Below, one piece after another: positions 16,878-24,614 of a stretch of 64,000 nt of DNA (positions are counted from its first letter, which is position 1; each line of letters begins with the position of its first letter). Origin of the DNA: Streptomyces chartreusis (GTDB lineage: Bacteria; Actinomycetota; Actinomycetes; Streptomycetales; Streptomycetaceae). The stretch covers positions 9,114,001 through 9,178,000 of the forward strand of contig NZ_CP023689.1 in the NCBI RefSeq assembly GCF_008704715.1, in the 5' to 3' direction. Under the pieces are notes generated by a model. That model did no database searches and was not told the DNA's origin. It saw only the letters and a list, made by a program, of their open reading frames with translations. Position numbers and translations under genes: made by a program.

Positions 16878-17837
16878 ATGCCCGAAGTCCTCAAGGCGCC
16901 GCTGACCGTCGAGTTCCCCTTCACCCGCTCCCTCGGCCCCGTCCAGAGCGCCTTCCTCACCGGCCTGCGCGAACGCGTCGTGCTCGGGGTGCGCACCGGC
17001 GACGGACGCACACTCGTCCCACCCGTCGAGTACGACCCCGTCACCGCCGAGGAGATCCGCGACCTGGTCGAGGTCGCCCCGACGGGCACCGTCACCACGT
17101 GGGCCTGGAACCACGCCCCACGCCGCGACCAGCCCCTGAACACCCCCTTCGCCTGGGTCCTGGTACGCCTCGACGGCGCCGACACCGCCCTCCTGCACGC
17201 CCTCGACGCCCCCGGGCCCGACGCCGTGCACACCGGCATGCGGGTCCGCGTCCGCTGGGCCGAGGAACGCTCCGGCGCCATCACCGACATCGCCTGCTTC
17301 GAGCCGTACGACGACAGCGGCCAGGATGCCGGGGACATCTCTGAACCCTCCGCCCACAGCGGCGAGTTCGCGGACCCGATCACCGGCATCGTCGCCCGCG
17401 CCAGGCTCGACTACACCTACTCACCCGGCCGCGCCCAGTCCGCCTACCTCGCTGCCCTGGCCGAACACCGCAACGTCGGCGAGCGCTGCCCGTCCTGCCG
17501 CAAGGTGTACGTGCCGCCGAGGGGTGCGTGCCCCACATGTGGCCTCGCCACATCGGAACAGGTCGAAGTGGGTCCCCGGGGCACGGTCACCACGTTCTGC
17601 ATCGTCAACATCAAGGCGAAGAACCTCGACATCGAAGTGCCGTACGTCTACGCCCACATCGCCCTCGACGGCGCCGGCCTCGCCCTGCACGCCCGGATCG
17701 GCGGCATCCCCTACGACCAGGTGCGGATGGGCCTGCGGGTCGAACCCGTGTGGACGGCAGAGTCCCGCTTCCCCGATCACTACCGGCCCACGGGCGAGCC
17801 CGACGCGGACTACGACACCTACAGGGAGCTGCTGTGA
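16878..17837 (+). CDS. Tandem DUF35 OB-fold protein, acyl-CoA-binding partner of Ltp enzymes
   Basis: A 319-residue protein made of two DUF35-like halves. The C-terminal half (about 165-319) has an intact zinc ribbon (Cys204, Cys207, Cys218, Cys221) and OB fold. The N-terminal half (about 1-145) has the OB-fold pattern, but its ribbon cysteines are missing (VVLGVRTGDGRTLVPP). DUF35 proteins such as ChsH2 bind acyl-CoA and assemble with thiolase-fold partners such as Ltp2 to cleave sterol side chains; Rv3521 is the likely mycobacterial counterpart. AAGGAGG ten bases upstream sets the start at 16878. The stop overlaps the next gene's GTG, so it is coupled to both thiolase-fold genes. Confidence 0.85.
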   Translation: MPEVLKAPLTVEFPFTRSLGPVQSAFLTGLRERVVLGVRTGDGRTLVPPVEYDPVTAEEIRDLVEVAPTGTVTTWAWNHAPRRDQPLNTPFAWVLVRLDGADTALLHALDAPGPDAVHTGMRVRVRWAEERSGAITDIACFEPYDDSGQDAGDISEPSAHSGEFADPITGIVARARLDYTYSPGRAQSAYLAALAEHRNVGERCPSCRKVYVPPRGACPTCGLATSEQVEVGPRGTVTTFCIVNIKAKNLDIEVPYVYAHIALDGAGLALHARIGGIPYDQVRMGLRVEPVWTAESRFPDHYRPTGEPDADYDTYRELL

Positions 17838-18883
17838 ACCGCGAGATCGCCGTCGTCGCCTTTGCGCAGACCGACCACCGGCGCACCAGCGAGGAGCTCT
17901 CCGAGGTGGAGATGCTCATGCCCGTCCTGCACGAGGTGCTGGCGCAGACCGGCCTGAAGACCGCCGACATCGGCTTCACCTGCTCCGGCTCCAGCGACTA
18001 CCTCGCCGGGCGCGCCTTCTCCTTCACCCTCGCCCTCGACGGCGTGGGCGCCTGGCCCCCGATCTCCGAGTCGCACGTCGAGATGGACGGCGCCTGGGCG
18101 CTGTACGAGGCGTGGACCAAGCTGCTGACCGGGGACGCCGACACCGCGCTCGTCTACTCCTACGGCAAGTCCTCACCCGGCCCGCTGCGCGACGTCCTCA
18201 CCCGCCAGCTCGACCCGTACTACGTCGCCCCGCTCTGGCCCGACTCCGTCGCCCTCGCCGCCCTCCAGGCCCAGGCCCTCATCGACGCCGGCGACACCGA
18301 CGAACCCGCCCTCGCCGCGGTCGCCGCCCGCAGCCGGGCCGACGCCACCGCCAACTCCCATGCCCAGCTGAGCGGTTCGGTGCCGCACGGGGACTACCTC
18401 GTACGACCGCTGCGTACCGGCGACTGCCCGCCCATCGGCGACGGAGCCGCCGCCGTGATCCTCGCGGCGGGGGAGCGGGCCCGTGAGCTGTGCGATCGGC
18501 CCGCCTGGATCCGCGGCCTGGACCACCGCATCGAGGCCCACGGCCTGGGCGTGCGCGACCTCACCGACTCGCCCTCCACCCGCCTTGCCGCCGAGAAGGC
18601 CGGCGCCTTCGAACGGCCCGTCGACACCGCCGAGTTGCACGCCCCGTTCACCGCGCAGGAGGTCGTCCTGCGCAAGGCGCTGAGCCTCGACGACGGCGTG
18701 CGCGTCAACCCGTCCGGCGGCGCGCTCGCCGCCAACCCCGTCATGGCCGCCGGGCTCATCCGCATCGGCGAGGCCGCCGCCGGCATCCACCGGGGCGAGT
18801 CCGACCGGGCGCTCGCACACGCCACGTCCGGCCCCTGTCTGCAACAGAACCTGGTCGCCGTACTCGAAGGGGATCCGCGATGA
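17834..18883 (+). CDS. Thiolase-fold lipid-transfer protein, Ltp4-like
   Basis: A 349-residue thiolase-superfamily protein of the SCPx/Ltp group. It opens with AVVAFAQTDHRR and keeps the VNPSGGALAANPVMAAGLIR loop of the family. At the usual nucleophile position the sequence reads SESHVEMDGA, with no catalytic cysteine, so it is unlikely to be a normal ketothiolase. A retro-aldolase role like that shown for Ltp2 with a DUF35 partner is plausible. It starts with GTG overlapping the DUF35 stop (GTGA) and its own stop overlaps the next start. Gene order matches Rv3521-Rv3522-Rv3523, where Rv3522 is ltp4. Confidence 0.8.
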   Translation: MNREIAVVAFAQTDHRRTSEELSEVEMLMPVLHEVLAQTGLKTADIGFTCSGSSDYLAGRAFSFTLALDGVGAWPPISESHVEMDGAWALYEAWTKLLTGDADTALVYSYGKSSPGPLRDVLTRQLDPYYVAPLWPDSVALAALQAQALIDAGDTDEPALAAVAARSRADATANSHAQLSGSVPHGDYLVRPLRTGDCPPIGDGAAAVILAAGERARELCDRPAWIRGLDHRIEAHGLGVRDLTDSPSTRLAAEKAGAFERPVDTAELHAPFTAQEVVLRKALSLDDGVRVNPSGGALAANPVMAAGLIRIGEAAAGIHRGESDRALAHATSGPCLQQNLVAVLEGDPR

Positions 18884-20046
18884 GCAAGGAGCCCGTGGCC
18901 GTCATAGGCATCGGACAGACCAAGCACGTCGCCGCGCGCCGGGACGTGTCGATCGCCGGGCTCGTCCGGGAGGCGGCCCGCAGCGCACTCGACGACGCCG
19001 AGCTGGACTGGGCGGACATCGACGCCGTGGTCATCGGCAAGGCGCCCGACTTCTTCGAGGGCGTGATGATGCCGGAGCTGTACCTCGCCGACGCCCTCGG
19101 CGCGGTCGGCAAGCCCATGCTCCGCGTCCACACGGCGGGCTCGGTCGGCGGATCGACGGCACTCGTCGCCGCCAACCTGGTCGCCGCCCGCGTCCACGGC
19201 ACCGTGCTGACGCTCGCCTTCGAGAAACAGTCCGAGTCCAACGCCATGTGGGGACTGTCCCTGCCCATGCCCTTCCAGCAGCCGCTGCTGGCCGGGGCCG
19301 GCGGGTTCTTCGCCCCGCACGTGCGCGCGTACATGCGGCGCAGCGGCGCGCCCGACACGATCGGCTCGCTGGTCGCGTACAAGGACCGGCGCAACGCCTT
19401 GAAGAACCCGTACGCCCATCTGCACGAGCACGACATCACCCTGGAGAAGGTCCAGGCGTCCCCCATGTTGTGGGACCCCATCCGCTACTCGGAGACCTGC
19501 CCCTCCTCCGACGGGGCATGCGCGATGGTCCTCACCGACCGGGCCGGAGCCGCCCGCGCGCCCCGGCCGCCCGCGTGGATGCTCGGCGGCGCGATGCGCA
19601 GCGAGCCCACCCTCTTCCCCGGCAAGGACGCCGTGTCACCGCAGGCCGGCAAGGACTGCGCGGCCGACGTGTACCGCCAGGCGGGCATCGCCGACCCGCG
19701 CCGGGACATCGACGCCGTCGAGATGTACGTGCCGTTCTCCTGGTACGAGCCCATGTGGCTGGAGAACCTCGGCTTCGCCGCCGAGGGCGAGGGCTGGAAG
19801 CTCACCGAGGCCGGGGTGACCGAGCTGGACGGCGACCTGCCGGTCAACATGTCGGGCGGCGTCCTGTCGACCAACCCCATCGGGGCCTCCGGGATGATCC
19901 GCTTCGCCGAAGCCGCCCTCCAGGTGCGCGGCCAGGCCGGGGAACACCAGGTGGAAGGGGCACGCAAGGCGCTCGGGCACGCCTACGGCGGAGGGTCGCA
20001 GTTCTTCGCGATGTGGCTCGTGGGCGCCGAGCCCCCGGACGCCTGA
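18880..20046 (+). CDS. Thiolase-fold lipid-transfer protein, Ltp3-like
   Basis: A 388-residue SCPx-type thiolase-fold protein. The N-terminus PVAVIGIGQTKHVAARRDVS and the C-terminal NMSGGVLSTNPIGASGM and HAYGGGSQF loops are family hallmarks. In the segment RVHTAGSVGGSTA that normally carries the nucleophilic cysteine there is Ala-Gly instead, so classical thiolysis is doubtful. It is joined to the upstream gene by an ATGA overlap. A heteromeric complex of this protein, the Ltp4-like protein and the DUF35 protein is the natural inference, acting after the EchA19-like hydratase on a beta-hydroxyacyl-CoA. Confidence 0.82.
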   Translation: MSKEPVAVIGIGQTKHVAARRDVSIAGLVREAARSALDDAELDWADIDAVVIGKAPDFFEGVMMPELYLADALGAVGKPMLRVHTAGSVGGSTALVAANLVAARVHGTVLTLAFEKQSESNAMWGLSLPMPFQQPLLAGAGGFFAPHVRAYMRRSGAPDTIGSLVAYKDRRNALKNPYAHLHEHDITLEKVQASPMLWDPIRYSETCPSSDGACAMVLTDRAGAARAPRPPAWMLGGAMRSEPTLFPGKDAVSPQAGKDCAADVYRQAGIADPRRDIDAVEMYVPFSWYEPMWLENLGFAAEGEGWKLTEAGVTELDGDLPVNMSGGVLSTNPIGASGMIRFAEAALQVRGQAGEHQVEGARKALGHAYGGGSQFFAMWLVGAEPPDA

Positions 20047-20166
20047 GCGAGCTCCCGGACGTCCGCGGAGAGGCCTCCGCAAAGGTCCCCCTCACGTGGC
20101 CTGTTGGCACCCGGGACCGATCGCTAGGCTGACCCGCGGACGACGCGAATCGGGAGGAGCACGGAC

Positions 20167-20412
20167 GTGGCCGAGAGCACCACCATCCAGCAGCAGCCGT
20201 TCACGGGCTGGGACAAGCCGGAACTGGACCTCAGCACCGCCGACTGGCACTCGAGCAGCCGTGGCCTGGGGGATGTCCAGATCGCCTTTGTCGAGGGGTT
20301 CATCGCGATGCGCAACAGCGGCCGCCCGGAGAGCCCTTCCCTGATCTTCACGCCCGCCGAGTGGGGCGCGTTCGTGTCGGGCGCGCGCGAGGGCGAGTTC
20401 GACCTGACCTGA
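20167..20412 (+). CDS. DUF397 domain protein
   Basis: An 81-residue DUF397 protein, a family found almost only in actinobacteria and usually encoded beside a helix-turn-helix regulator and often an ATP-binding (anti-sigma-like) protein. Visible signatures are the LSTADWHSSSRG opening, VEGFIAMRNSGRPESPSLIFTPAEWGAFVSGAREGEFDL. Here no such partner is adjacent. The GTG start at 20167 follows a GGGAGGAG site. Function is unknown; in other systems the family acts as a small regulator of development or antibiotic production. Confidence 0.85.
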   Translation: MAESTTIQQQPFTGWDKPELDLSTADWHSSSRGLGDVQIAFVEGFIAMRNSGRPESPSLIFTPAEWGAFVSGAREGEFDLT

Positions 20413-20608
20413 CACGGCGGAGCCGCGAGCGGACCGTGGCGGGATGAGCCGGCGGGCGGTGGCCCCGCACGCCGGCCGCCTTCGGGCCGATCCGGGGGTG
20501 TTCCTGCCGTTTTTCCGGACACGCGACCTTGAGAGCCCCCTCGGGGCCGAAGCCTGAGCCAGGCTGGCCCCGGTATCGGGAAGGTCGTACTCCGGAGGCG
20601 AGGAACCC

Positions 20609-21517
20609 ATGAGCACCCAGCCGGTCATCGCGGCGGTCGACGGTTCGGACGACAGCCTGGTCGCACTGGACTGGGCCTTCGAGACCGCCCTGCTGCGCGG
20701 GGCGCCACTTCGGGTGGTCCACGTACAGCAGTACGCCACCTGGGCCGGTCCCGAGATCGTGCCGCCCGGGCAGCCGGAGTCCGAGCACGACCCGGTGCTC
20801 GACGAGGCACGCCGCTATCTGGCGGGGCGCGTCGAGAGGCCCACCCTGGAGTACTCCGCCCTTGCCGGAGCGGCCGGCACGGTGCTGCCAGAACTGGGCT
20901 CGACCGCCCGGTTGCTGGTTCTGGGCAGCCGCGGCCGCGGGGGCTTCGCCAGCCTGCTGCTCGGCTCCAGCGGCATGATCACCGCGCGGGACGCCGGGTG
21001 CCCGGTCGTCGTGGTGCCGAAGCCGGGCCGGGAGGTGGAGGACGCGGCGCTGCCGATCGAGCCGGGTCCCCGGGTCGTCGTCGGCCTCCAGGTCGACAGT
21101 CCGGACGACGCCACACTGGGCTTCGCCTTCGCCGAGGCCGCCCGGCGCGGAGCCCGGGTCCAGGCCGTCGCCGCCTACGCCTGGCCGCTGCACCTGTGGT
21201 CCGCGGTCGCCGCGGAGGTCATGTCGCCGCTGGCCGACCAGGACGCCGTCGAGGCCGAGACCCGCACCCTCGCCGAGGGCCTCCTCGCCGCGCATCGCGA
21301 ACGCCACCCGGACGTCCGCGCCGAGACCTACGTGGTCCCGGGTGACGCGGCGGGTCACCTCGTCGCCGCCTCCAGGGACGCGTCGCTCGTCGTCGTGGGC
21401 CGCCACCGGCGCCGCCTCCTGGCGCCCGCCCGCATGATGGGCTCGGTGGCCCAGGCGGTCCTGCTCCACGCCGCCGCCCCCGTGGCGGTGGTACCACCCG
21501 CGCCGGCGGAGGAGTAG
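20609..21517 (+). CDS. Tandem universal stress protein
   Basis: A 302-residue protein with two UspA domains (about 1-145 and 150-300), each near 145 residues. The first carries the ATP-binding loop GSRGRGGFASLLLGSS; the second has a looser GRHRRRLLAPARMMGSVAQ version and may bind nucleotide less well. Tandem Usp proteins of this type are common in Streptomyces and are induced by hypoxia, stationary phase or stress. Nothing nearby points to a specific partner. A GGAGGCGAGG region precedes the ATG. Confidence 0.9.
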   Translation: MSTQPVIAAVDGSDDSLVALDWAFETALLRGAPLRVVHVQQYATWAGPEIVPPGQPESEHDPVLDEARRYLAGRVERPTLEYSALAGAAGTVLPELGSTARLLVLGSRGRGGFASLLLGSSGMITARDAGCPVVVVPKPGREVEDAALPIEPGPRVVVGLQVDSPDDATLGFAFAEAARRGARVQAVAAYAWPLHLWSAVAAEVMSPLADQDAVEAETRTLAEGLLAAHRERHPDVRAETYVVPGDAAGHLVAASRDASLVVVGRHRRRLLAPARMMGSVAQAVLLHAAAPVAVVPPAPAEE

Positions 21518-21621
21518 AGGGACACGCAGCGGCCAACTCCCGCTGGTCGAAGTACCGGGGCGCACGTCTCCAACGGCCGCCCTCACGTCATGGAACGGGT
21601 TCGGCCACGTACCATGGCGAC

Positions 21622-22119
21622 ATGTCGTTCCTCCGCCGCCGCAGCGCCACGCCCGCCGGGCCCGACTTCGACGTACTGGCCATGGACCCGGGCGACTGGC
21701 CCGGCAACCTGGGCGCCGGGCTGCTGCCCGCCCCCGACGGCAGCTGCCAGGGCGTCTTCCTGCGCTACGACCTCTTCGGCGGCCGCGGTCCGGCGATGAT
21801 CATCGGCAATCTGCCCGAGGGCTCCCCGGCCCGCGAGGTGGAGCAGGACGAGATCCCGTTCGAGGTCGCGCAGCTGCTGCTGGCGCTGGAGAACGAAGAG
21901 GAGGTCACCGTCGTCGGCAGCGAGGACGTGCCGGTGATGCAGGGCGACAACCTCCTGATCGTGCGGCGCCTCAAGCTCTCCGAGAGCCGGATCTCCTGTG
22001 TGCAGTTCGACCGCAGCGACAATGTGCTGGTCACCATCGCCGCCTGGGACCGCCCCATCACCGACGACCTGTACGCCCTGCTCAAGCCGCTGCCCGCGGA
22101 GCTCTTCCAGCAGGGCTGA
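21622..22119 (+). CDS. Conserved hypothetical protein
   Basis: A 165-residue soluble, acidic protein I do not recognise by family. It has a short basic N-terminus (MSFLRRRS), then an alternating beta/alpha pattern with segments such as GVFLRYDLFGGRGPAMIIGNLPEG, EEVTVVGSEDVPVMQGDNLLIVRRLKL and SCVQFDRSDNVLVTIAAWDRP. No signal peptide, membrane helix or metal motif is present. There is no good ribosome site at 21622; an ATG eight bases upstream is out of frame, so the message may be leaderless or have a short leader. It stands alone between the stress protein and the GH95 gene. Confidence 0.75.
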   Translation: MSFLRRRSATPAGPDFDVLAMDPGDWPGNLGAGLLPAPDGSCQGVFLRYDLFGGRGPAMIIGNLPEGSPAREVEQDEIPFEVAQLLLALENEEEVTVVGSEDVPVMQGDNLLIVRRLKLSESRISCVQFDRSDNVLVTIAAWDRPITDDLYALLKPLPAELFQQG

Positions 22120-22213
22120 ACCGTCTCGCCCTTCCTCCCCGGCCGGACCGGCCCCTGTTTGACTTTGTCATGACCCTTGCCGCTGAGTCATCGGATCTCT
22201 AGCGTCAGGGGTC

Positions 22214-24592
22214 ATGTCGTATGAGCCGCAAGGGATCACCCGAAGAACGACTCTGAAGGCAGTGGCAGCCGTCGGAGGAGCCGGAGGACTCGCTCTGGGA
22301 GCAGGGGCCGGAGAGGCCGGCGCCACCGATTCCTCCGATGTGTCGAGCGTGCCGTCCATGCTCTGGTACGCCGCCCCGGCCGCCGACTGGGAGCGCGAGG
22401 CGTTACCCATCGGCAACGGTGCACTCGGTGCCATGGTGTTCGGCACCCTCGCCTCCGAACACCTCCAGTTCAACGAGAAGACCCTGTGGACCGGCGGCCC
22501 CGGCACAACCCAGGACTACGACCACGGCAACTGGCGGGCGCCCCGACCCGGCGCGATCACCGCCGTACAGGACGACCTCGACACGGGCACCACCCTCGAC
22601 CCCGAATCCGCCGCCGACCGCCTCGGCCAGCCACGGGTCGGCTACGGCGCCCACCAGACCTTCGGCGACCTCCACCTCGATCTGCCCGACGCACCGGCAA
22701 CGCCCCCGCCGGACTACCGCCGAGAGCTCGACCTCGACAACGCGATAGCCTCCGTCGCCTACACCCACCAAGGCGTGCGCCACCAACGGGAGTTCTTCGC
22801 GTCCTACCCCGACGACGTGATCGTGGGAAGGCTCAGTGCCGACCGCCCCGGCAGCGTCACCTTCACCCTGCGCCACACCTCGCCCCGCACCGACTTCACC
22901 GCCACCGCCGCCGACGGGACCCTGACCGTGCGGGGCGCCCTCGCCGACAACGGGCTGCGCTTCGAGGCGCAGGTCCGGGTGTACGCCGAGGGCGGCACCG
23001 TGACCTCCGGGGCCGGCGGCACGCTCATCGTGACCGGCGCCGACAGTGCCTGGTTCGTCCTGGCCGCCGGCACGGACTACGCCGACACCTACCCCGACTA
23101 CCGCGGCCCGGACCCGCACGCCGCCGTCGCCCGAGCCGTGCGACGCGCGGGCCGGAACTACGAGAACCTGCTCGACCGGCACGTCCGCGACCACCGCGCC
23201 CTCTTCGCCCGAGTCGCCCTCGACATCGGCCAGTCGCTCCCCGCCGACCTCCCCACGGACCGGCTGCTGTCCACGTACACCGGCGGCACGAGCGCGACGG
23301 ACCGTGCCCTGGAAGCCCTGTACTTCCAGTACGGCCGCTACCTGCTCATCGCCTCCTCACGCCCCGGCTCCCTGCCCGCCAACCTCCAGGGCGTCTGGAA
23401 CAACAGCACCACACCCCCGTGGTCGGCCGACTACCACGTCAACATCAACCTCCAGATGAACTACTGGCCCGCCGAGGCCGCGAACCTCGCCGAGACGACG
23501 GCGCCCTACGACCGCTTCGTCGAGGCCCTGCGCGCACCCGGACGCCGTAGCGCACAGGAGATGTTCGGCTCGCGCGGCTGGGTCGTGCACAACGAGACCA
23601 ACCCGTACGGCTTCACCGGCGTGCACGACTGGGCGACCTCGTTCTGGTTCCCCGAGGCGGCCGCCTGGCTCACCCAGCAGATGTACGAGCACTACAGATT
23701 CGGCGGCTCCACCGACTACCTGCGCTCCACCGCGTACCCGGTGATGAAGGAGGCCGCCGAGTTCTGGCTCGACAACCTGCGCACCGACCCACGCGACGGC
23801 ACCCTCGTCGTCACCCCCAGCTACTCGCCCGAGCACGGCGACTTCACGGCTGGCGCCGCCATGTCGCAGCAGATCGTCCACGACCTGTTCACCAGCACCC
23901 TCGAAGCCGCCCGCACCCTGGGTGACGCGCCCGACTTCCGGCGCCGTGTCGAGGACGCCCTGAAACGGCTCGACCCCGGTCTGCGGATCGGCTCCTGGGG
24001 TCAACTCCAGGAATGGAAGCAGGACTTGGACGACCCCGCCGACGCCCATCGGCATGTCTCGCACCTGTTCGCCCTCCACCCCGGGCGCCAGATCCGACCC
24101 GGCAGCGAGTGGGCGCGGGCCGCCGAGGTCTCCCTGACCGCACGCGGGGACGGCGGCACCGGCTGGTCCAAGGCCTGGAAGATCAACTTCTGGGCGCGGC
24201 TGCGCGACGGCGACCACGCCCACACCATGCTGGGCGAACAGCTCAAGTCCTCCACCCTGCCCAACCTCTGGGACACGCACCCGCCGTTCCAGATCGACGG
24301 CAACTTCGGCGCCACGTCCGGTGTCGTGGAGATGCTGCTCCAGAGCCAGCACGACATCATCGAGGTGCTCCCCGCACTGCCCGCCGCCTGGCCGTCCGGT
24401 TCGGTGCGCGGCCTGCGCGCCCGCGGCGGCGCCACCCTCGACATCGAGTGGGCCGACGGCCGGGCGACCCGTATCGCCCTGAAGGCGTCCCGAACCCGCG
24501 AACTCATCGTCCGCAGCGACCTGTTCGGGACCGGCCGGCACTCCTTCAGGGCGGTGGCGGGGCGGCAGTACACCTGGGAGAGGCAGGACTGA
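22214..24592 (+). CDS. Glycoside hydrolase family 95 (alpha-L-fucosidase), Tat-exported, TTA-containing
   Basis: A 792-residue secreted enzyme of family GH95, which removes alpha-1,2-linked fucose or, in some members, alpha-galactose from glycans by inversion. The N-terminus ITRRTTLKAVAAVGG is a twin-arginine signal. Family catalytic features are present: Glu540 in YSPEHG (general acid), Asn410 and Asn412 in VNINLQMNYW, and Asp695 in IDGNFGATSG, which together position the water. Leu64 is a TTA codon (22403-22405), so production should depend on bldA and fall late in growth. No sugar transporter is next to it. Confidence 0.9.
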   Translation: MSYEPQGITRRTTLKAVAAVGGAGGLALGAGAGEAGATDSSDVSSVPSMLWYAAPAADWEREALPIGNGALGAMVFGTLASEHLQFNEKTLWTGGPGTTQDYDHGNWRAPRPGAITAVQDDLDTGTTLDPESAADRLGQPRVGYGAHQTFGDLHLDLPDAPATPPPDYRRELDLDNAIASVAYTHQGVRHQREFFASYPDDVIVGRLSADRPGSVTFTLRHTSPRTDFTATAADGTLTVRGALADNGLRFEAQVRVYAEGGTVTSGAGGTLIVTGADSAWFVLAAGTDYADTYPDYRGPDPHAAVARAVRRAGRNYENLLDRHVRDHRALFARVALDIGQSLPADLPTDRLLSTYTGGTSATDRALEALYFQYGRYLLIASSRPGSLPANLQGVWNNSTTPPWSADYHVNINLQMNYWPAEAANLAETTAPYDRFVEALRAPGRRSAQEMFGSRGWVVHNETNPYGFTGVHDWATSFWFPEAAAWLTQQMYEHYRFGGSTDYLRSTAYPVMKEAAEFWLDNLRTDPRDGTLVVTPSYSPEHGDFTAGAAMSQQIVHDLFTSTLEAARTLGDAPDFRRRVEDALKRLDPGLRIGSWGQLQEWKQDLDDPADAHRHVSHLFALHPGRQIRPGSEWARAAEVSLTARGDGGTGWSKAWKINFWARLRDGDHAHTMLGEQLKSSTLPNLWDTHPPFQIDGNFGATSGVVEMLLQSQHDIIEVLPALPAAWPSGSVRGLRARGGATLDIEWADGRATRIALKASRTRELIVRSDLFGTGRHSFRAVAGRQYTWERQD

Positions 24593-24614
24593 CGCCCGCC
24601 ACAGGACCGATCCG

